From Candidatus Obscuribacterales bacterium (GTDB lineage Bacteria; Cyanobacteriota; Vampirovibrionia; Obscuribacterales; Obscuribacteraceae), in NCBI GenBank assembly GCA_020634035.1, contig JACKCM010000004.1, positions 744,001-808,000 on the forward strand: a stretch of 64,000 bases of DNA. The letters are read 5' to 3'. A program made the translations under genes and the position numbers. This document shows, piece by piece, positions 42,125 to 50,806 of this stretch. How positions within the stretch are numbered: position 1 is the stretch's first letter; every line of letters begins with the position of its first letter. The notes under the pieces are model-generated. The model saw only the letters and a list, made by a program, of their open reading frames with translations, searched no databases and was not told the DNA's origin.

Positions 42125-42691
42125 ATGTCGAACATAAGTCTTACCAAGAACACCACCGGCAGAAAGGCGCACAATCGCCTGGTTCATACCAGAAAGACTT
42201 GTTTTTTGCTCGGTCTGTCCATGTCTCTTATGGCTATTGCTGTTTTAACCGGCGGCAATATTTTTGCCTCTATTGCGGCTGTTGTCGCTGCTTTTTTCTA
42301 TTTTCGTTTTGAACTGACCGATTGCAAGTGCGACCGGGTGCGTTGTCTTCCTTCTTCTGGCGAGTCTAAAAGTAATCCGGTACTACTGGCGGTGGTGGGC
42401 GTTGTGGTGCTTTTGCTGGCTGGTAGTGTTGTTGCTTCTGTACTCTTTGACCATGCCTGGTATGGGGCGTTGATTATGGAATGTGGATTGCTTTTCGCCG
42501 CTGCTCTGGGACCCTCGATGTTCTTTTCACCGACAATGCGTATAGAAGAAGCCAGAGATTTGCCTACCGATCAACTCGAGGAACTTATAAAAGCTCTCAC
42601 AGATCAGAACGAAGATGAGCTTGCCGCCAGGGCTTCGAAGTTCCTCGAAGAAAGAGAGCAAGAACCCAAAAATATAGAGAAAACAGACTAG
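42125..42691 (+). CDS. Small polytopic membrane protein
   Basis: A 188-residue protein with about four hydrophobic segments: FLLGLSMSLMAIAVLTGG, IFASIAAVVAAFFYF, PVLLAVVGVVVLLLAGSVVA and YGALIMECGLLFAAALG. A Cys cluster lies between helices two and three (TDCKCDRVRC) and may bind metal. The C-terminal 60 residues are an acidic, probably coiled helix (LPTDQLEELIKALTDQNEDE). Both the Cys loop and the tail would face one side of the membrane. No family is recognised. It stands alone, convergent with the genes at 42694-43507. Confidence 0.7.
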   Translation: MSNISLTKNTTGRKAHNRLVHTRKTCFLLGLSMSLMAIAVLTGGNIFASIAAVVAAFFYFRFELTDCKCDRVRCLPSSGESKSNPVLLAVVGVVVLLLAGSVVASVLFDHAWYGALIMECGLLFAAALGPSMFFSPTMRIEEARDLPTDQLEELIKALTDQNEDELAARASKFLEEREQEPKNIEKTD

Positions 42692-42693
42692 AG

Positions 42694-42849
42694 TTAATAG
42701 ACGAGAAAATCGTCAATAGGTAAGAAGATCACAGTCAGCTCTTGTGCCTGCGCTATCACCGGGCTGAAGAGTAGGAAGAATAGTGAGGATGTAGCGACTG
42801 CCGCAGATTTTAAAAGGTTCGAGCCATCGCCTGCTATTCTCCAGGTCAT
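42694..42849 (-). CDS. Possible 51-residue exported peptide
   Basis: An ATG at 42849, four bases after the stop of the exported protein gene upstream, opens a 51-residue frame (MTWRIAGDGSNLLKSAAVAT). It has a hydrophobic segment SLFFLLFSPVIAQAQE that looks like a signal peptide with cleavage near AQA-QE, then a short tail. The only Shine-Dalgarno-like GGAG is about 15 bases upstream, which is too far. It may be a genuine small gene in the same transcript, or chance. Confidence 0.3.
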   Translation of the reverse strand: MTWRIAGDGSNLLKSAAVATSSLFFLLFSPVIAQAQELTVIFLPIDDFLVY

Positions 42850-42853
42850 AGCG

Positions 42854-43507
42854 CTAAAGTGAAAGCTCCGGGGGCTCATTTTGATCTGTGCCTGGCGTTG
42901 TACCTTTGATTTCAACATAGTCACCGGGCACCACGAACAATGCCGGTGCCGGAGCTTTTGTTTTTAAGGAGACGACTTCAAAGCCTGTCTGTCCAAAGTT
43001 GTGGTGCATAATTTTGGTGAGGACCACACCCAGGTCATCGGCTATGGTGCATACTGTGTACGGGCAGGCAGTCCGTTTTATCCAGCTGCTGCATTTGACA
43101 CCGAATACCACTTTGCCGGATTTTTCTCTGGTGGCTAAATTCATATCGGTTATAGCCACCGGTCCCGCCGTTAGTTTGCCGACCTTGTATTGCCTGGCGG
43201 CAGGATACAGGGTATAGACCTTGCCTTTGTTGAAGTCCAGAATTTTAGATATGTTGTCTCCGTTCCCGTTTCCACTGCCTGATCTGCTCATATCGGTCCG
43301 CTCCAGACCATGACCATCGGAATATTTTTTGATGGTGAACTCCTCGACTCTTTTCTTGGCGAAGGTTCTGAAGCCTTTGATTTTTATCTCGTAGGGCTTT
43401 TTAGATGGTTTTGAGAGAACCGGAGTCTGGGGAGCGGCGGAGGCGGCAGAAGCCGAAAGGCAACATACCAGGGCGGCAGACAGGGATTTTGACCACAGTG
43501 ATTTCAT
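42854..43507 (-). CDS. Exported hypothetical protein
   Basis: A 217-residue protein with a signal peptide (SLSAALVCCLSASAASAAPQ) cleaved near residue 24. The mature domain is beta-rich with alternating charged and hydrophobic residues: PYEIKIKGFRTFAKKRVEEF, YTLYPAARQYKVGKLTAG and GKVVFGVKCSSWIKRTACPY. It resembles in layout the DUF4412/LolA-like periplasmic beta proteins, but I cannot assign it firmly. Two Cys pairs could form disulfides. It is followed by a possible 51-residue exported peptide. It is probably transcribed divergently from the TPR-caspase gene. Confidence 0.7.
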   Translation of the reverse strand: MKSLWSKSLSAALVCCLSASAASAAPQTPVLSKPSKKPYEIKIKGFRTFAKKRVEEFTIKKYSDGHGLERTDMSRSGSGNGNGDNISKILDFNKGKVYTLYPAARQYKVGKLTAGPVAITDMNLATREKSGKVVFGVKCSSWIKRTACPYTVCTIADDLGVVLTKIMHHNFGQTGFEVVSLKTKAPAPALFVVPGDYVEIKGTTPGTDQNEPPELSL

Positions 43508-43672
43508 AGGTTTGATTATAGCCCTTTCTTTCTTGCCAAGTGGGGGCGCGTGCCCCGAAAGCCCATATAGTGCTCATCTGAGCCAGGCTTCCTAATTTCC
43601 GGGGGCTCTTCGGTTACACTATCATCTGGCTATATCTATAGATTATGATTTTGCAGGGGTTGGGAAGCTCAA

Positions 43673-46384
43673 ATGACCATAGACAGGGGTTTTAACTACC
43701 CGGTCAGAACGCTGAAGACAAACAAGAGGGCAGGCGCCAGACGGCTGGCTCTTTCTGTTTTCGCGCTTTCTGTCATGTCGCTGTCCCTTCCTGTTGCGCT
43801 GTCACCCAGCCCCGCCATCGCCCAGTCGACCCTGTGGCAGACTTATTATGACGGCGGTGTCAAAGCCCTGGAGCGCAGCCAGTTGACCAAAGCCCAGAAG
43901 CAGTTGCGGGCGGCTTTGCAAGAGGCTGAGAGGGCGGTTGAGACTAACGAGGACAGGGCGCGGCTCAAGCGAACCCAGAGGACTTATTTAGACGCCCTTA
44001 CCCGGGGGCAGAAGTATAAAGAGGCTGAAGCAGTTTTTCAGAAACTGGTCGGTGTAGTTGATTCTGTTTCTGTTTTAGATGCCGGCACCGCGGCAGATCT
44101 TTCTAATTTCGCTCACAATCAAGAGAGCCTCGGCAAGTTTAAAGAGTCGGTGGCGCTTTATCGCCGTGCTCTGAAATTTTATGAGGACGACGCTGATACC
44201 AAAGATGCAAAAGATCGCGCTAGAGTTCAAGATCAGATCCATCTATTGATCAATCTCTCCGGGGTCTATCTGCAGCTTGGCGATGCCGACAAGGCAGAAG
44301 AGCAGCTGCGCGACAGCATGGACCTGGCGGAGAAGCTCAAGGATGACGACAGTGTGGCGACGGCGCTGGAAGGCTTCGGAAGATTCTATGCCCACATGGG
44401 CAAATTCGAAGAGGCGGAATCTGTGCTGAAGAGAGCCGTAAATCTGCGATCCAAATCAAGCCCAGACAAGCTTGACTCGACCTATCTTGTTCTGGCAAAT
44501 GCCTATCGCAACCACGGTGATACTGATAAAGCGATTGATAGCATTAAGGACGCGATTAAAATCATCAAGGCAAGAGGCGACAAAAAGGATCCCACCGTTT
44601 TAGCAGAAGCCAGTCTGGAGCTGGCGTCTGCCTATGAAGAGAAAGACTGGGTAAAAGAATCTACCACTCTTCTGGAGCGCACTCTTGCCAATCTGGAGAT
44701 CACCATCGGCGATGACAGTCCGCTTGTAGCCAAAGTGTTGCGGCGGCTTGCCACCAACTATGTCTCGATGAACGCTTACGGCAAAGCCGAGCCTCTATTG
44801 AAGCGTGCGCTCGCTCTTTCAGAAAAGGTGCATGGACCGAACGGTACTGAGACTGCCAAAGACTTGCAGGCACTGGGAATGTTCTATGTTGCCCAGGGCA
44901 AGTATGACCTTGCCGAGCCGGTGTACAGGCGCTCACTAGATATGGTGCGTGCCACCTATGGCGAAGATCATCCTAACTATGCCGCCTGTCTAAATAACCT
45001 GGCCTGGCTCTATGCCAACGAACGCAAGTTCGAAGAGGCAAGACCGCTTTTGGAAAAAGGGCTGAAAATAAGAAAAGATTCTCTGGGAGAGGACCATCCT
45101 CTGGTCGCTCGTAACCTCTCTAATCTTGCCAATATCGATGTATCCGAGAACAAGCTCGACGACGCCAAAGACAACCTTTCTGAAGCCTTTAAAATTCAGA
45201 GCGAGGTGCTTGGCGGCGAGCACCCGGATACTTTAGACACCATGAATCAACTGGCGGATCTTTATGTCAAGCTGAAAAATTATGACAGGGCAGAGACTCT
45301 TTATCGTAAGCTGCTCGCCACCGATGAGAAGCTGGAAGGCGAGGACAGCGCTGCTGTTGCCGATGACCTCGATAGCCTCGCCCGGGTGGTGGCATTTAAC
45401 AATCGTAAGCAAGAGGCTGACGCCATGCTGCGTCGCGCCGATGGTATCAAAAGCAAACTGCCCGGCAATGTGCCGAACTCTGGTCGCCATGGCATTTATC
45501 TAGACGCGAGGGGTGCGGGCTCGATCGCCCCAGAGCCCCTGGCGCCGGTGACCGACAAATGGGCTCTGGTGGTCGGCATCAGCAGCTTTGCCGACAGCTC
45601 TATCAACCTGCAATACGCCGCCAAAGACGCCATGGACTTTCGCAATTATCTTGTGAACGAGGCCAATTTCAAAGCCGATCATGTCAAACTTTTACTAGAT
45701 CAGAACGCCACCAGGGACAATATCGTCGGCAACCTTGGCAAGAAGTGGCTGGGTAAGGCGAAGAAGACCGATCTGGTCGTAATCTATGTCTCTACCCATG
45801 GTACCTCTGCCCGTAAAGATCTGGGCGACACCAATTTTATTGTCGCTCACGAAACCACGCTCAACAACGCTGTCCTGACAGGCATACCTATGCAATGGTT
45901 CACCACCGGTATCACCGAGATGCTCGACGCCAAGCGCATTGTTATCGTCATGGATGTCTGCCACGGTGGTGCCGTCACCCCCGCTAAGATTCAAATCGAC
46001 CGGGATATCCTGGCGGAAGCTCGCGGTAGCGATGGCGCGTCCCCCGGAAAAGGGCTCAAAAGAGAACTCTTCAGCAAAGACCGCCTGGAGGCTGTGCGGG
46101 GTCAGGTGATAATCGCCTCCAGCGAAGCGGATCAGACCAGTTTTGAGTCGATTCACTATCCTAACGGTGTGTTCACCCGTAAGCTTATCGAGGGGCTGCG
46201 CAGTAACGGCAAAGAGACGACTCTTGAAAAGGCGTTCTCTTTTATGCGCGGCAAAGTAGAGTCTGAGGTCCTGAGAGACAGACAGGTGCTGCAGACACCG
46301 GTTATGGTAGGGGGGTCTGCCGAGGACGGGCAGCTTGTACTGTCGCTAGAACCCAAGCCTGGCCAAGAAAAAGCCGCTCAATAA
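43673..46384 (+). CDS. Exported TPR-orthocaspase (peptidase C14)
   Basis: A 903-residue protein with a long basic N-terminus and signal-like stretch (LALSVFALSVMSLSLPVALS). About 12 TPR units follow, many of the kinesin-light-chain type (AEPVYRRSLDMVRATYGEDH; EARPLLEKGLKIRKDSLGED). The C-terminal caspase-like domain runs about 625-850: KWALVVGISSFADSSINLQY, catalytic His709 in YVSTHGTSA and Cys763 in VIVMDVCHGGA. Orthocaspases cleave after Arg or Lys. The protein appears periplasmic or secreted, unusual for a caspase homologue. TPRs may bind the target. The next gene encodes a pseudo-hydrolase, 118 bases downstream. Confidence 0.93.
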   Translation: MTIDRGFNYPVRTLKTNKRAGARRLALSVFALSVMSLSLPVALSPSPAIAQSTLWQTYYDGGVKALERSQLTKAQKQLRAALQEAERAVETNEDRARLKRTQRTYLDALTRGQKYKEAEAVFQKLVGVVDSVSVLDAGTAADLSNFAHNQESLGKFKESVALYRRALKFYEDDADTKDAKDRARVQDQIHLLINLSGVYLQLGDADKAEEQLRDSMDLAEKLKDDDSVATALEGFGRFYAHMGKFEEAESVLKRAVNLRSKSSPDKLDSTYLVLANAYRNHGDTDKAIDSIKDAIKIIKARGDKKDPTVLAEASLELASAYEEKDWVKESTTLLERTLANLEITIGDDSPLVAKVLRRLATNYVSMNAYGKAEPLLKRALALSEKVHGPNGTETAKDLQALGMFYVAQGKYDLAEPVYRRSLDMVRATYGEDHPNYAACLNNLAWLYANERKFEEARPLLEKGLKIRKDSLGEDHPLVARNLSNLANIDVSENKLDDAKDNLSEAFKIQSEVLGGEHPDTLDTMNQLADLYVKLKNYDRAETLYRKLLATDEKLEGEDSAAVADDLDSLARVVAFNNRKQEADAMLRRADGIKSKLPGNVPNSGRHGIYLDARGAGSIAPEPLAPVTDKWALVVGISSFADSSINLQYAAKDAMDFRNYLVNEANFKADHVKLLLDQNATRDNIVGNLGKKWLGKAKKTDLVVIYVSTHGTSARKDLGDTNFIVAHETTLNNAVLTGIPMQWFTTGITEMLDAKRIVIVMDVCHGGAVTPAKIQIDRDILAEARGSDGASPGKGLKRELFSKDRLEAVRGQVIIASSEADQTSFESIHYPNGVFTRKLIEGLRSNGKETTLEKAFSFMRGKVESEVLRDRQVLQTPVMVGGSAEDGQLVLSLEPKPGQEKAAQ

Positions 46385-46502
46385 GCTTAAATAAGCTCCT
46401 AATTAAGTGTGGAATCCGGTAACCCTTATTGTGGTAATATTTAGCCCCGTTTTCGCGGCAAATTTACTGGTTATTCTCTCCCTGCCCATTTGGAAAAAGA
46501 CT

Positions 46503-47519
46503 ATGGATAAACCGGCTTTTCGACCCACCCAGGTTCTGGTACTTGCTGTTTCGCTTTGTTTAATCGGCGCGTCGTCGATGCCCTCTTGCTATGCGGCGGA
46601 TGCTGAAGCCGAAACTAAGACCAAAACCGAGGCTAAGACCGAGAGCAGCGCCTCAGAGAAATCCCTGCGCGGTGGCGACGCCGATAAAGTAACCCTGGTT
46701 GAAGACATGCCGCCGCTGCTTTTCTGGAAAGCCCAGGGTGATGCCGCCAGCAAGGGCACGGTTTTGTGTCTGCATGAACTCGGTATGCACAAGGGCAGCT
46801 TCGACGACCTGGGCGGCAAGCTGTCTAAAGAGGGCTATGATGTTTACTCGATGGACCTGCGTGGCTTCGGCGGTTGGGCCGAGCGCGGCAAAGAAGGGCG
46901 GATGGATTTGAAAAATACTCTTGCCGATATCAAGGTCACCGTTGAGAAGCTCAAGAAAGATGACCCAGATAAACAGATATTTCTGCTGGGTGAAGCCATG
47001 GGTGGTGCCCTGGCTCTTGAAGCTGCTTCAAAATACCCTGATATCATTGCCGGTACTATCTCCGCCACACCTGGCGGTGAGCACTTCAACACTTTCAGCA
47101 ACTATTTGTCCGTCGGTTCTAAAATGGCTGTGATGCCGAACAAGCGCTATAACAAAGGCGAAGAGCTGGTTGCGCTTGGCACTCCCAAAAAAGAACTGCA
47201 AGAAGCTATTAAGAACGATGCCGGTGTGCGTCTCGATCTATCGCCCCGCGAGCTTATCGCCTGCCAGTTTTATATGTATAAAACCAAGCGTTTTGCAAAA
47301 CGCATCAAAACCATGCCTGTTCTCATTGTGCAGGGTGAGCGCGATGGAGAATCGAGACCGGATGGATCGCGCAAAGTTTTCGACAATCTAAGCACCGACA
47401 AAAAACAATATCTTTCGGTGAAGGACGGCGATCACTATGTCTATGAAGACACCAATGTCAATGACCAGGCGATGAAGACGACCGTGGCCTGGTTAGACAA
47501 GCACACTTCGACTAATTGA
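46503..47519 (+). CDS. Exported alpha/beta hydrolase with Ser-to-Ala nucleophile
   Basis: The ATG at 46503 (MDKPAFRPTQ) precedes a signal peptide (VLVLAVSLCLIGASSMPSCY). The 338-residue product resembles monoacylglycerol-lipase-type hydrolases: VLCLHELGMHKGSFDDLGGK forms the oxyanion region, YDVYSMDLRGFGGWAE follows, then LLGEAMGGALALEAASKYP. The usual nucleophile elbow in this family is G-E/H-S-M-G-G; here Ser is Ala165 (GCC). Downstream Asp in IVQGERDGESRPDGS and His in VKDGDHYVYED remain. It is probably periplasmic and may bind rather than hydrolyse a lipid or ester. It lies immediately after the TPR-orthocaspase on the same strand. Confidence 0.85.
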   Translation: MDKPAFRPTQVLVLAVSLCLIGASSMPSCYAADAEAETKTKTEAKTESSASEKSLRGGDADKVTLVEDMPPLLFWKAQGDAASKGTVLCLHELGMHKGSFDDLGGKLSKEGYDVYSMDLRGFGGWAERGKEGRMDLKNTLADIKVTVEKLKKDDPDKQIFLLGEAMGGALALEAASKYPDIIAGTISATPGGEHFNTFSNYLSVGSKMAVMPNKRYNKGEELVALGTPKKELQEAIKNDAGVRLDLSPRELIACQFYMYKTKRFAKRIKTMPVLIVQGERDGESRPDGSRKVFDNLSTDKKQYLSVKDGDHYVYEDTNVNDQAMKTTVAWLDKHTSTN

Positions 47520-47526
47520 TATCATC

Positions 47527-49431
47527 TCAGCGGAAGTGATTGCGCTGAGAGTTGCTGCTGAAAGTGCGATTCACAATTTTTTTGCTAGTGGCATTGGTCA
47601 AACCCGAGCCTCCAATTGCTCGAACTTTGCACTGAACCAGCATTTTGCTCGAGCGTCTGATCTGGGGCACCGGAAAGCTAAAATCAACCACGTGTTTTCC
47701 GTTGGCTTTTTTAAGTAGCTTTTGACGAAACTGGGGCGGTGTCAAGTAACCCGGTTCATTTGCCGTGATCATTACATCGAGGTCCTGAAGATTTGATGAT
47801 TTCTCAAGCTCAATGGTCGCCTTCCCTGAGAGGGTGCCGTTTACATCAACTACATCGGGAACAGTTAGTTCTACCGCCAGGCTGTGACCCGCATCAAATT
47901 TGCCAGCGGGTGTAGTCTGCGGCTCTGGAAGCTTACTGCTGCCGTTCAAGAATGGGATCATAGAACTAGTCCATGTTCTGGGCACCTGCAATGTGTTCGT
48001 GACGACATCTATGAAGTGAGCATATCTCGTCCATTTTCCGGTAAAGAACTTGTCTGGATCGCTCTCTATGAAAACAGGTATATTCTTCAGCGCTTTGAAT
48101 GATGGTGAACCTTGACAGGCAACACTTTGCAAGCTCTTTGTTTTCATCTCTACCGAGGCGTCAAAGAGTGATTGCACCGATTCTTGTACGGCTCTGAACA
48201 TGATTCGTCTTGTGAACGAATTTGTTTTGTTGAACAGCGAGTCACCATAAATGTAGAATCGGTCGCCATTTAGATTGCGTACCTGGGCACCGCTTTTGTT
48301 GAAGCGATCATGATAAATGCGCTCATTGTTTGCCATATTTGCGTATGATAGGACTGTTTTGGGAGCGAGAAAGTCACTCTGTCCAAGACCGACATCAGTC
48401 ACCGGGGGCAGTGCAATCGATAGATTGATGACTCCTTTCTCGTCACGCTTTCCACCACCCATCGCCAGGGCATTTTCCATCCATCGATAGGGTGGCAAGC
48501 TTGTATTGCCGCTCCCCTTCTGAATTTGATAGCTGCTTTCGTCTCTGTTTATCACCACATGCCCGAAAGCAAATAGGTCGGTCAGCGCATGAAGGGCGCT
48601 AGCTTCGCAGTTTAAGGCCACCGACCAGAATTGCGGCTCGGTTCGCGCTCTGTTTGCATACATGAGGGCAAGGCGATGCATACCGACGTACCACGCCACC
48701 GCCGCGTTAGAAAAATGCCAGTCATTGACCTTCGCAATGCGCATCATCTCATCTCCCCACCAGGCAGCTTCTTCGTACTCATTCGGGTTTGCCGTGTCGA
48801 TTAAGGCGTTGCCTGCTGTACCATGGGGTGGTACCACTCCCGATGCGATATACAGTTGATAGACTCCTGCCGGCAATGGCTTTGGAGCATATTCCGCACC
48901 GGCATTGCCTCTTTTAAATACAGTCTGTTTGGCCGGACCATCACTTAAATAGCAAAGTCCGTCGGCAGAGAAACTTACCGCTTTTCTATAGTCGCCATAG
49001 AGCGCTACCAGTGTCCCCAGGCTCATCGGTGTTGTAATACCGGTACCGGTTATCGTGCTAACATCGAGTACTTTTGCGGGTGCTTCGTTTGTTGAAGGAA
49101 TCCAGATATTCTTGTTGTACTTAAGCTGATTGAAATTGCGATAGTAAAAGTTGTCTTGAACTTCTTTTTTGTTCTTGTCATATTCGGCAGGATTGTTGGA
49201 CTCAATTCCGGCTGAAAGCCTCTTTGCTGCCTTGAATACTTCTACGTATTGTTCGGGGCTAACTCTGTTGAAAGTGACAGAGCCGGGCAGTCTTACCGAA
49301 GGCGGGATATTTACTCCTGCTACGGCTATATCCGTCATCAGTTTATGCTCTTCTGAATTATATGCGGATGCGCCAACGGTGCTGAGCTGCAGCATAGCTG
49401 CTGCAGTTGCTATGAATTTGAGTTTCGACAA
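47527..49431 (-). CDS. Exported zinc-dependent phospholipase-C-like protein
   Basis: A TTG at 49431 with GGAG eight bases upstream starts the protein; the longer frame has no such site. The 634-residue product has a signal peptide (LKFIATAAAMLQLSTVGASA) and the mature start YNSEEHKLMTDIAVAG, as in zinc phospholipase C where an N-terminal residue and His ligate metal. ALHALTDLFAFGHVVINRDE carries the H-x3-D-x5-H cluster of that family. The C-terminal 150 residues are a beta-sandwich-like domain (VDVNGTLSGKATIELEKSSN). It would act on membrane lipids outside the cell or in the periplasm. The fold call is moderate; catalytic activity is unproven. Confidence 0.65.
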   Translation of the reverse strand: MSKLKFIATAAAMLQLSTVGASAYNSEEHKLMTDIAVAGVNIPPSVRLPGSVTFNRVSPEQYVEVFKAAKRLSAGIESNNPAEYDKNKKEVQDNFYYRNFNQLKYNKNIWIPSTNEAPAKVLDVSTITGTGITTPMSLGTLVALYGDYRKAVSFSADGLCYLSDGPAKQTVFKRGNAGAEYAPKPLPAGVYQLYIASGVVPPHGTAGNALIDTANPNEYEEAAWWGDEMMRIAKVNDWHFSNAAVAWYVGMHRLALMYANRARTEPQFWSVALNCEASALHALTDLFAFGHVVINRDESSYQIQKGSGNTSLPPYRWMENALAMGGGKRDEKGVINLSIALPPVTDVGLGQSDFLAPKTVLSYANMANNERIYHDRFNKSGAQVRNLNGDRFYIYGDSLFNKTNSFTRRIMFRAVQESVQSLFDASVEMKTKSLQSVACQGSPSFKALKNIPVFIESDPDKFFTGKWTRYAHFIDVVTNTLQVPRTWTSSMIPFLNGSSKLPEPQTTPAGKFDAGHSLAVELTVPDVVDVNGTLSGKATIELEKSSNLQDLDVMITANEPGYLTPPQFRQKLLKKANGKHVVDFSFPVPQIRRSSKMLVQCKVRAIGGSGLTNATSKKIVNRTFSSNSQRNHFR

Positions 49432-49518
49432 AATTATTGCTCCAAGCTTATTTCGAGATAGTATATCCCATTGACTGCAATTTTTTTGAAGCACTAATTT
49501 TGAGAGTCGCTCTCTTAT

Positions 49519-50613
49519 CTATCTCCAGCGACGATCGTAGCGATTGTAGCCACCATCGTAGTCGTTTCTATCATAGCCCCGCCCGCGGTTGCGATCATAG
49601 CGACCGCCCCTGTTATTGTATCTGCCACCGCGGTTGTAATCGTCCCCGGTCATACTCGATAGCTGTCTGACACTATTAGAAACAAGATCCATCTGGTTCA
49701 TAACCGTGCCATCGGCACCAATACTTCTGAGCTCGCTTTTTAGATCTCTCGCCGTATCGCTTACTCGCCGCGAGTTTGACGATAGCGTCGAAACGTCCAT
49801 ACCAGAACCGCTTGATTTCAGGTTTCTCGATTGTTGTTGCAGGTCTTGCAGAATCTCGCAGGCGCGCATCTCTCGGCTGCCTGCCGGGGGCTTCCATTTG
49901 CCCTGGGATTGCAGATAGGTCTGCAAATTAGTGACCAGGCGATTGACGTTGTCATCGAGGCTGTTTGCCGCATTTCTGACATCGTTGCTGTTCAGCGTAT
50001 AGCCGCCGTTGTTGTTACCGAAAGTGCCGCCATTATTGTAATTTGGCGCATAGCCATTGTTGTTGCCGAAGGTCGGGTTGTTGTTGAAGTTAGGCTGATA
50101 GCCGTTGTTGAAATTGGGTCCGTTGTTGAAATTGGGCGCATAACCGTTGTTGTTGCCGAAACCGGCGTTAAACCCGGTGTTCGAGAAGTTGCCCAGATTT
50201 CTTGCGTCATCACTGACGTTTCTAAATTGATTGATAACGCGCCTGTCTGCGCCGATGCTTCTCAGGCGGTGTTCCAGGGCTCTTACGTTGCTGTCCAGTC
50301 TGCTGGAGGCGCTGGCAAGGTCACCGGGGCTCATATTGCCGGCGCGGTTTTTGAGGTCATTGGTCTGTTGTTGAAGTTCTTGCATGGCGTTGCAGGCGCG
50401 CATATCGTCGGAGCCCGGTTTCGGCACCCAGCGCCCGTTGGCTTGCAAGTAGGACTGCAGGCTTTTGACAAGCTGATCTGTGCTCTCGCTCAGTCTGACC
50501 GCCGCGTTTCTTGCATCGTTATTGAACGCTTCGACGCTGCCGCCGAAGAGCCCGATTAAACTCGCGACAATCACCAGGATGCCGGTCTTTACGGCTACAT
50601 TTCGAAAAGCCAT
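49519..50613 (-). CDS. Exported protein with duplicated helical domain and Asn/Gly-rich linker
   Basis: The ATG at 50613 (MAFRNVAVK) has GAGG six bases upstream. The 364-residue product has a signal peptide (GILVIVASLIGLFGGSVEAF). Two homologous 100-residue helical domains flank a low-complexity linker: domain 1 reads LVKSLQSYLQANGRWVPKPG, LRSIGADRRVINQ; domain 2 reads LVTNLQTYLQSQGKWKPPAG, LRSIGADGTVMNQ. The linker has at least seven short Asn/Gly/Tyr/Pro units (FNNGPNFNNGYQPNFNN). The C-terminus is an Arg/Asp/Tyr/Gly-rich tail (YDRNRGRGYDRNDYDGG) that would bind anionic polymers. It is probably a cell-surface or periplasmic protein. Function unknown. Confidence 0.72.
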   Translation of the reverse strand: MAFRNVAVKTGILVIVASLIGLFGGSVEAFNNDARNAAVRLSESTDQLVKSLQSYLQANGRWVPKPGSDDMRACNAMQELQQQTNDLKNRAGNMSPGDLASASSRLDSNVRALEHRLRSIGADRRVINQFRNVSDDARNLGNFSNTGFNAGFGNNNGYAPNFNNGPNFNNGYQPNFNNNPTFGNNNGYAPNYNNGGTFGNNNGGYTLNSNDVRNAANSLDDNVNRLVTNLQTYLQSQGKWKPPAGSREMRACEILQDLQQQSRNLKSSGSGMDVSTLSSNSRRVSDTARDLKSELRSIGADGTVMNQMDLVSNSVRQLSSMTGDDYNRGGRYNNRGGRYDRNRGRGYDRNDYDGGYNRYDRRWR

Positions 50614-50806
50614 GAATCGCCTCACTGTAACTTCAACCAATTTCTAGTTCACTATACCCCGAATCAAGCATTCGGTGGCGATACTCTGAGGGCAAATATC
50701 AAGATGACTGTTCGATTCTGCTTGAGAAAGCCGCAGTTCTGTCCCCAGGCACTCTGATAAAATAGCCTCCTGGCGTACTGCATTAGAATCCGAGGCTAAT
50801 TCATCG

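Noticed and set aside
49831..50559. 242-residue plus-strand frame opposite the duplicated-domain protein
   Set aside because: Its Val/Ile/Ala repeats mirror the Asn/Gly repeats of the real minus-strand gene; no ribosome site or known motif.
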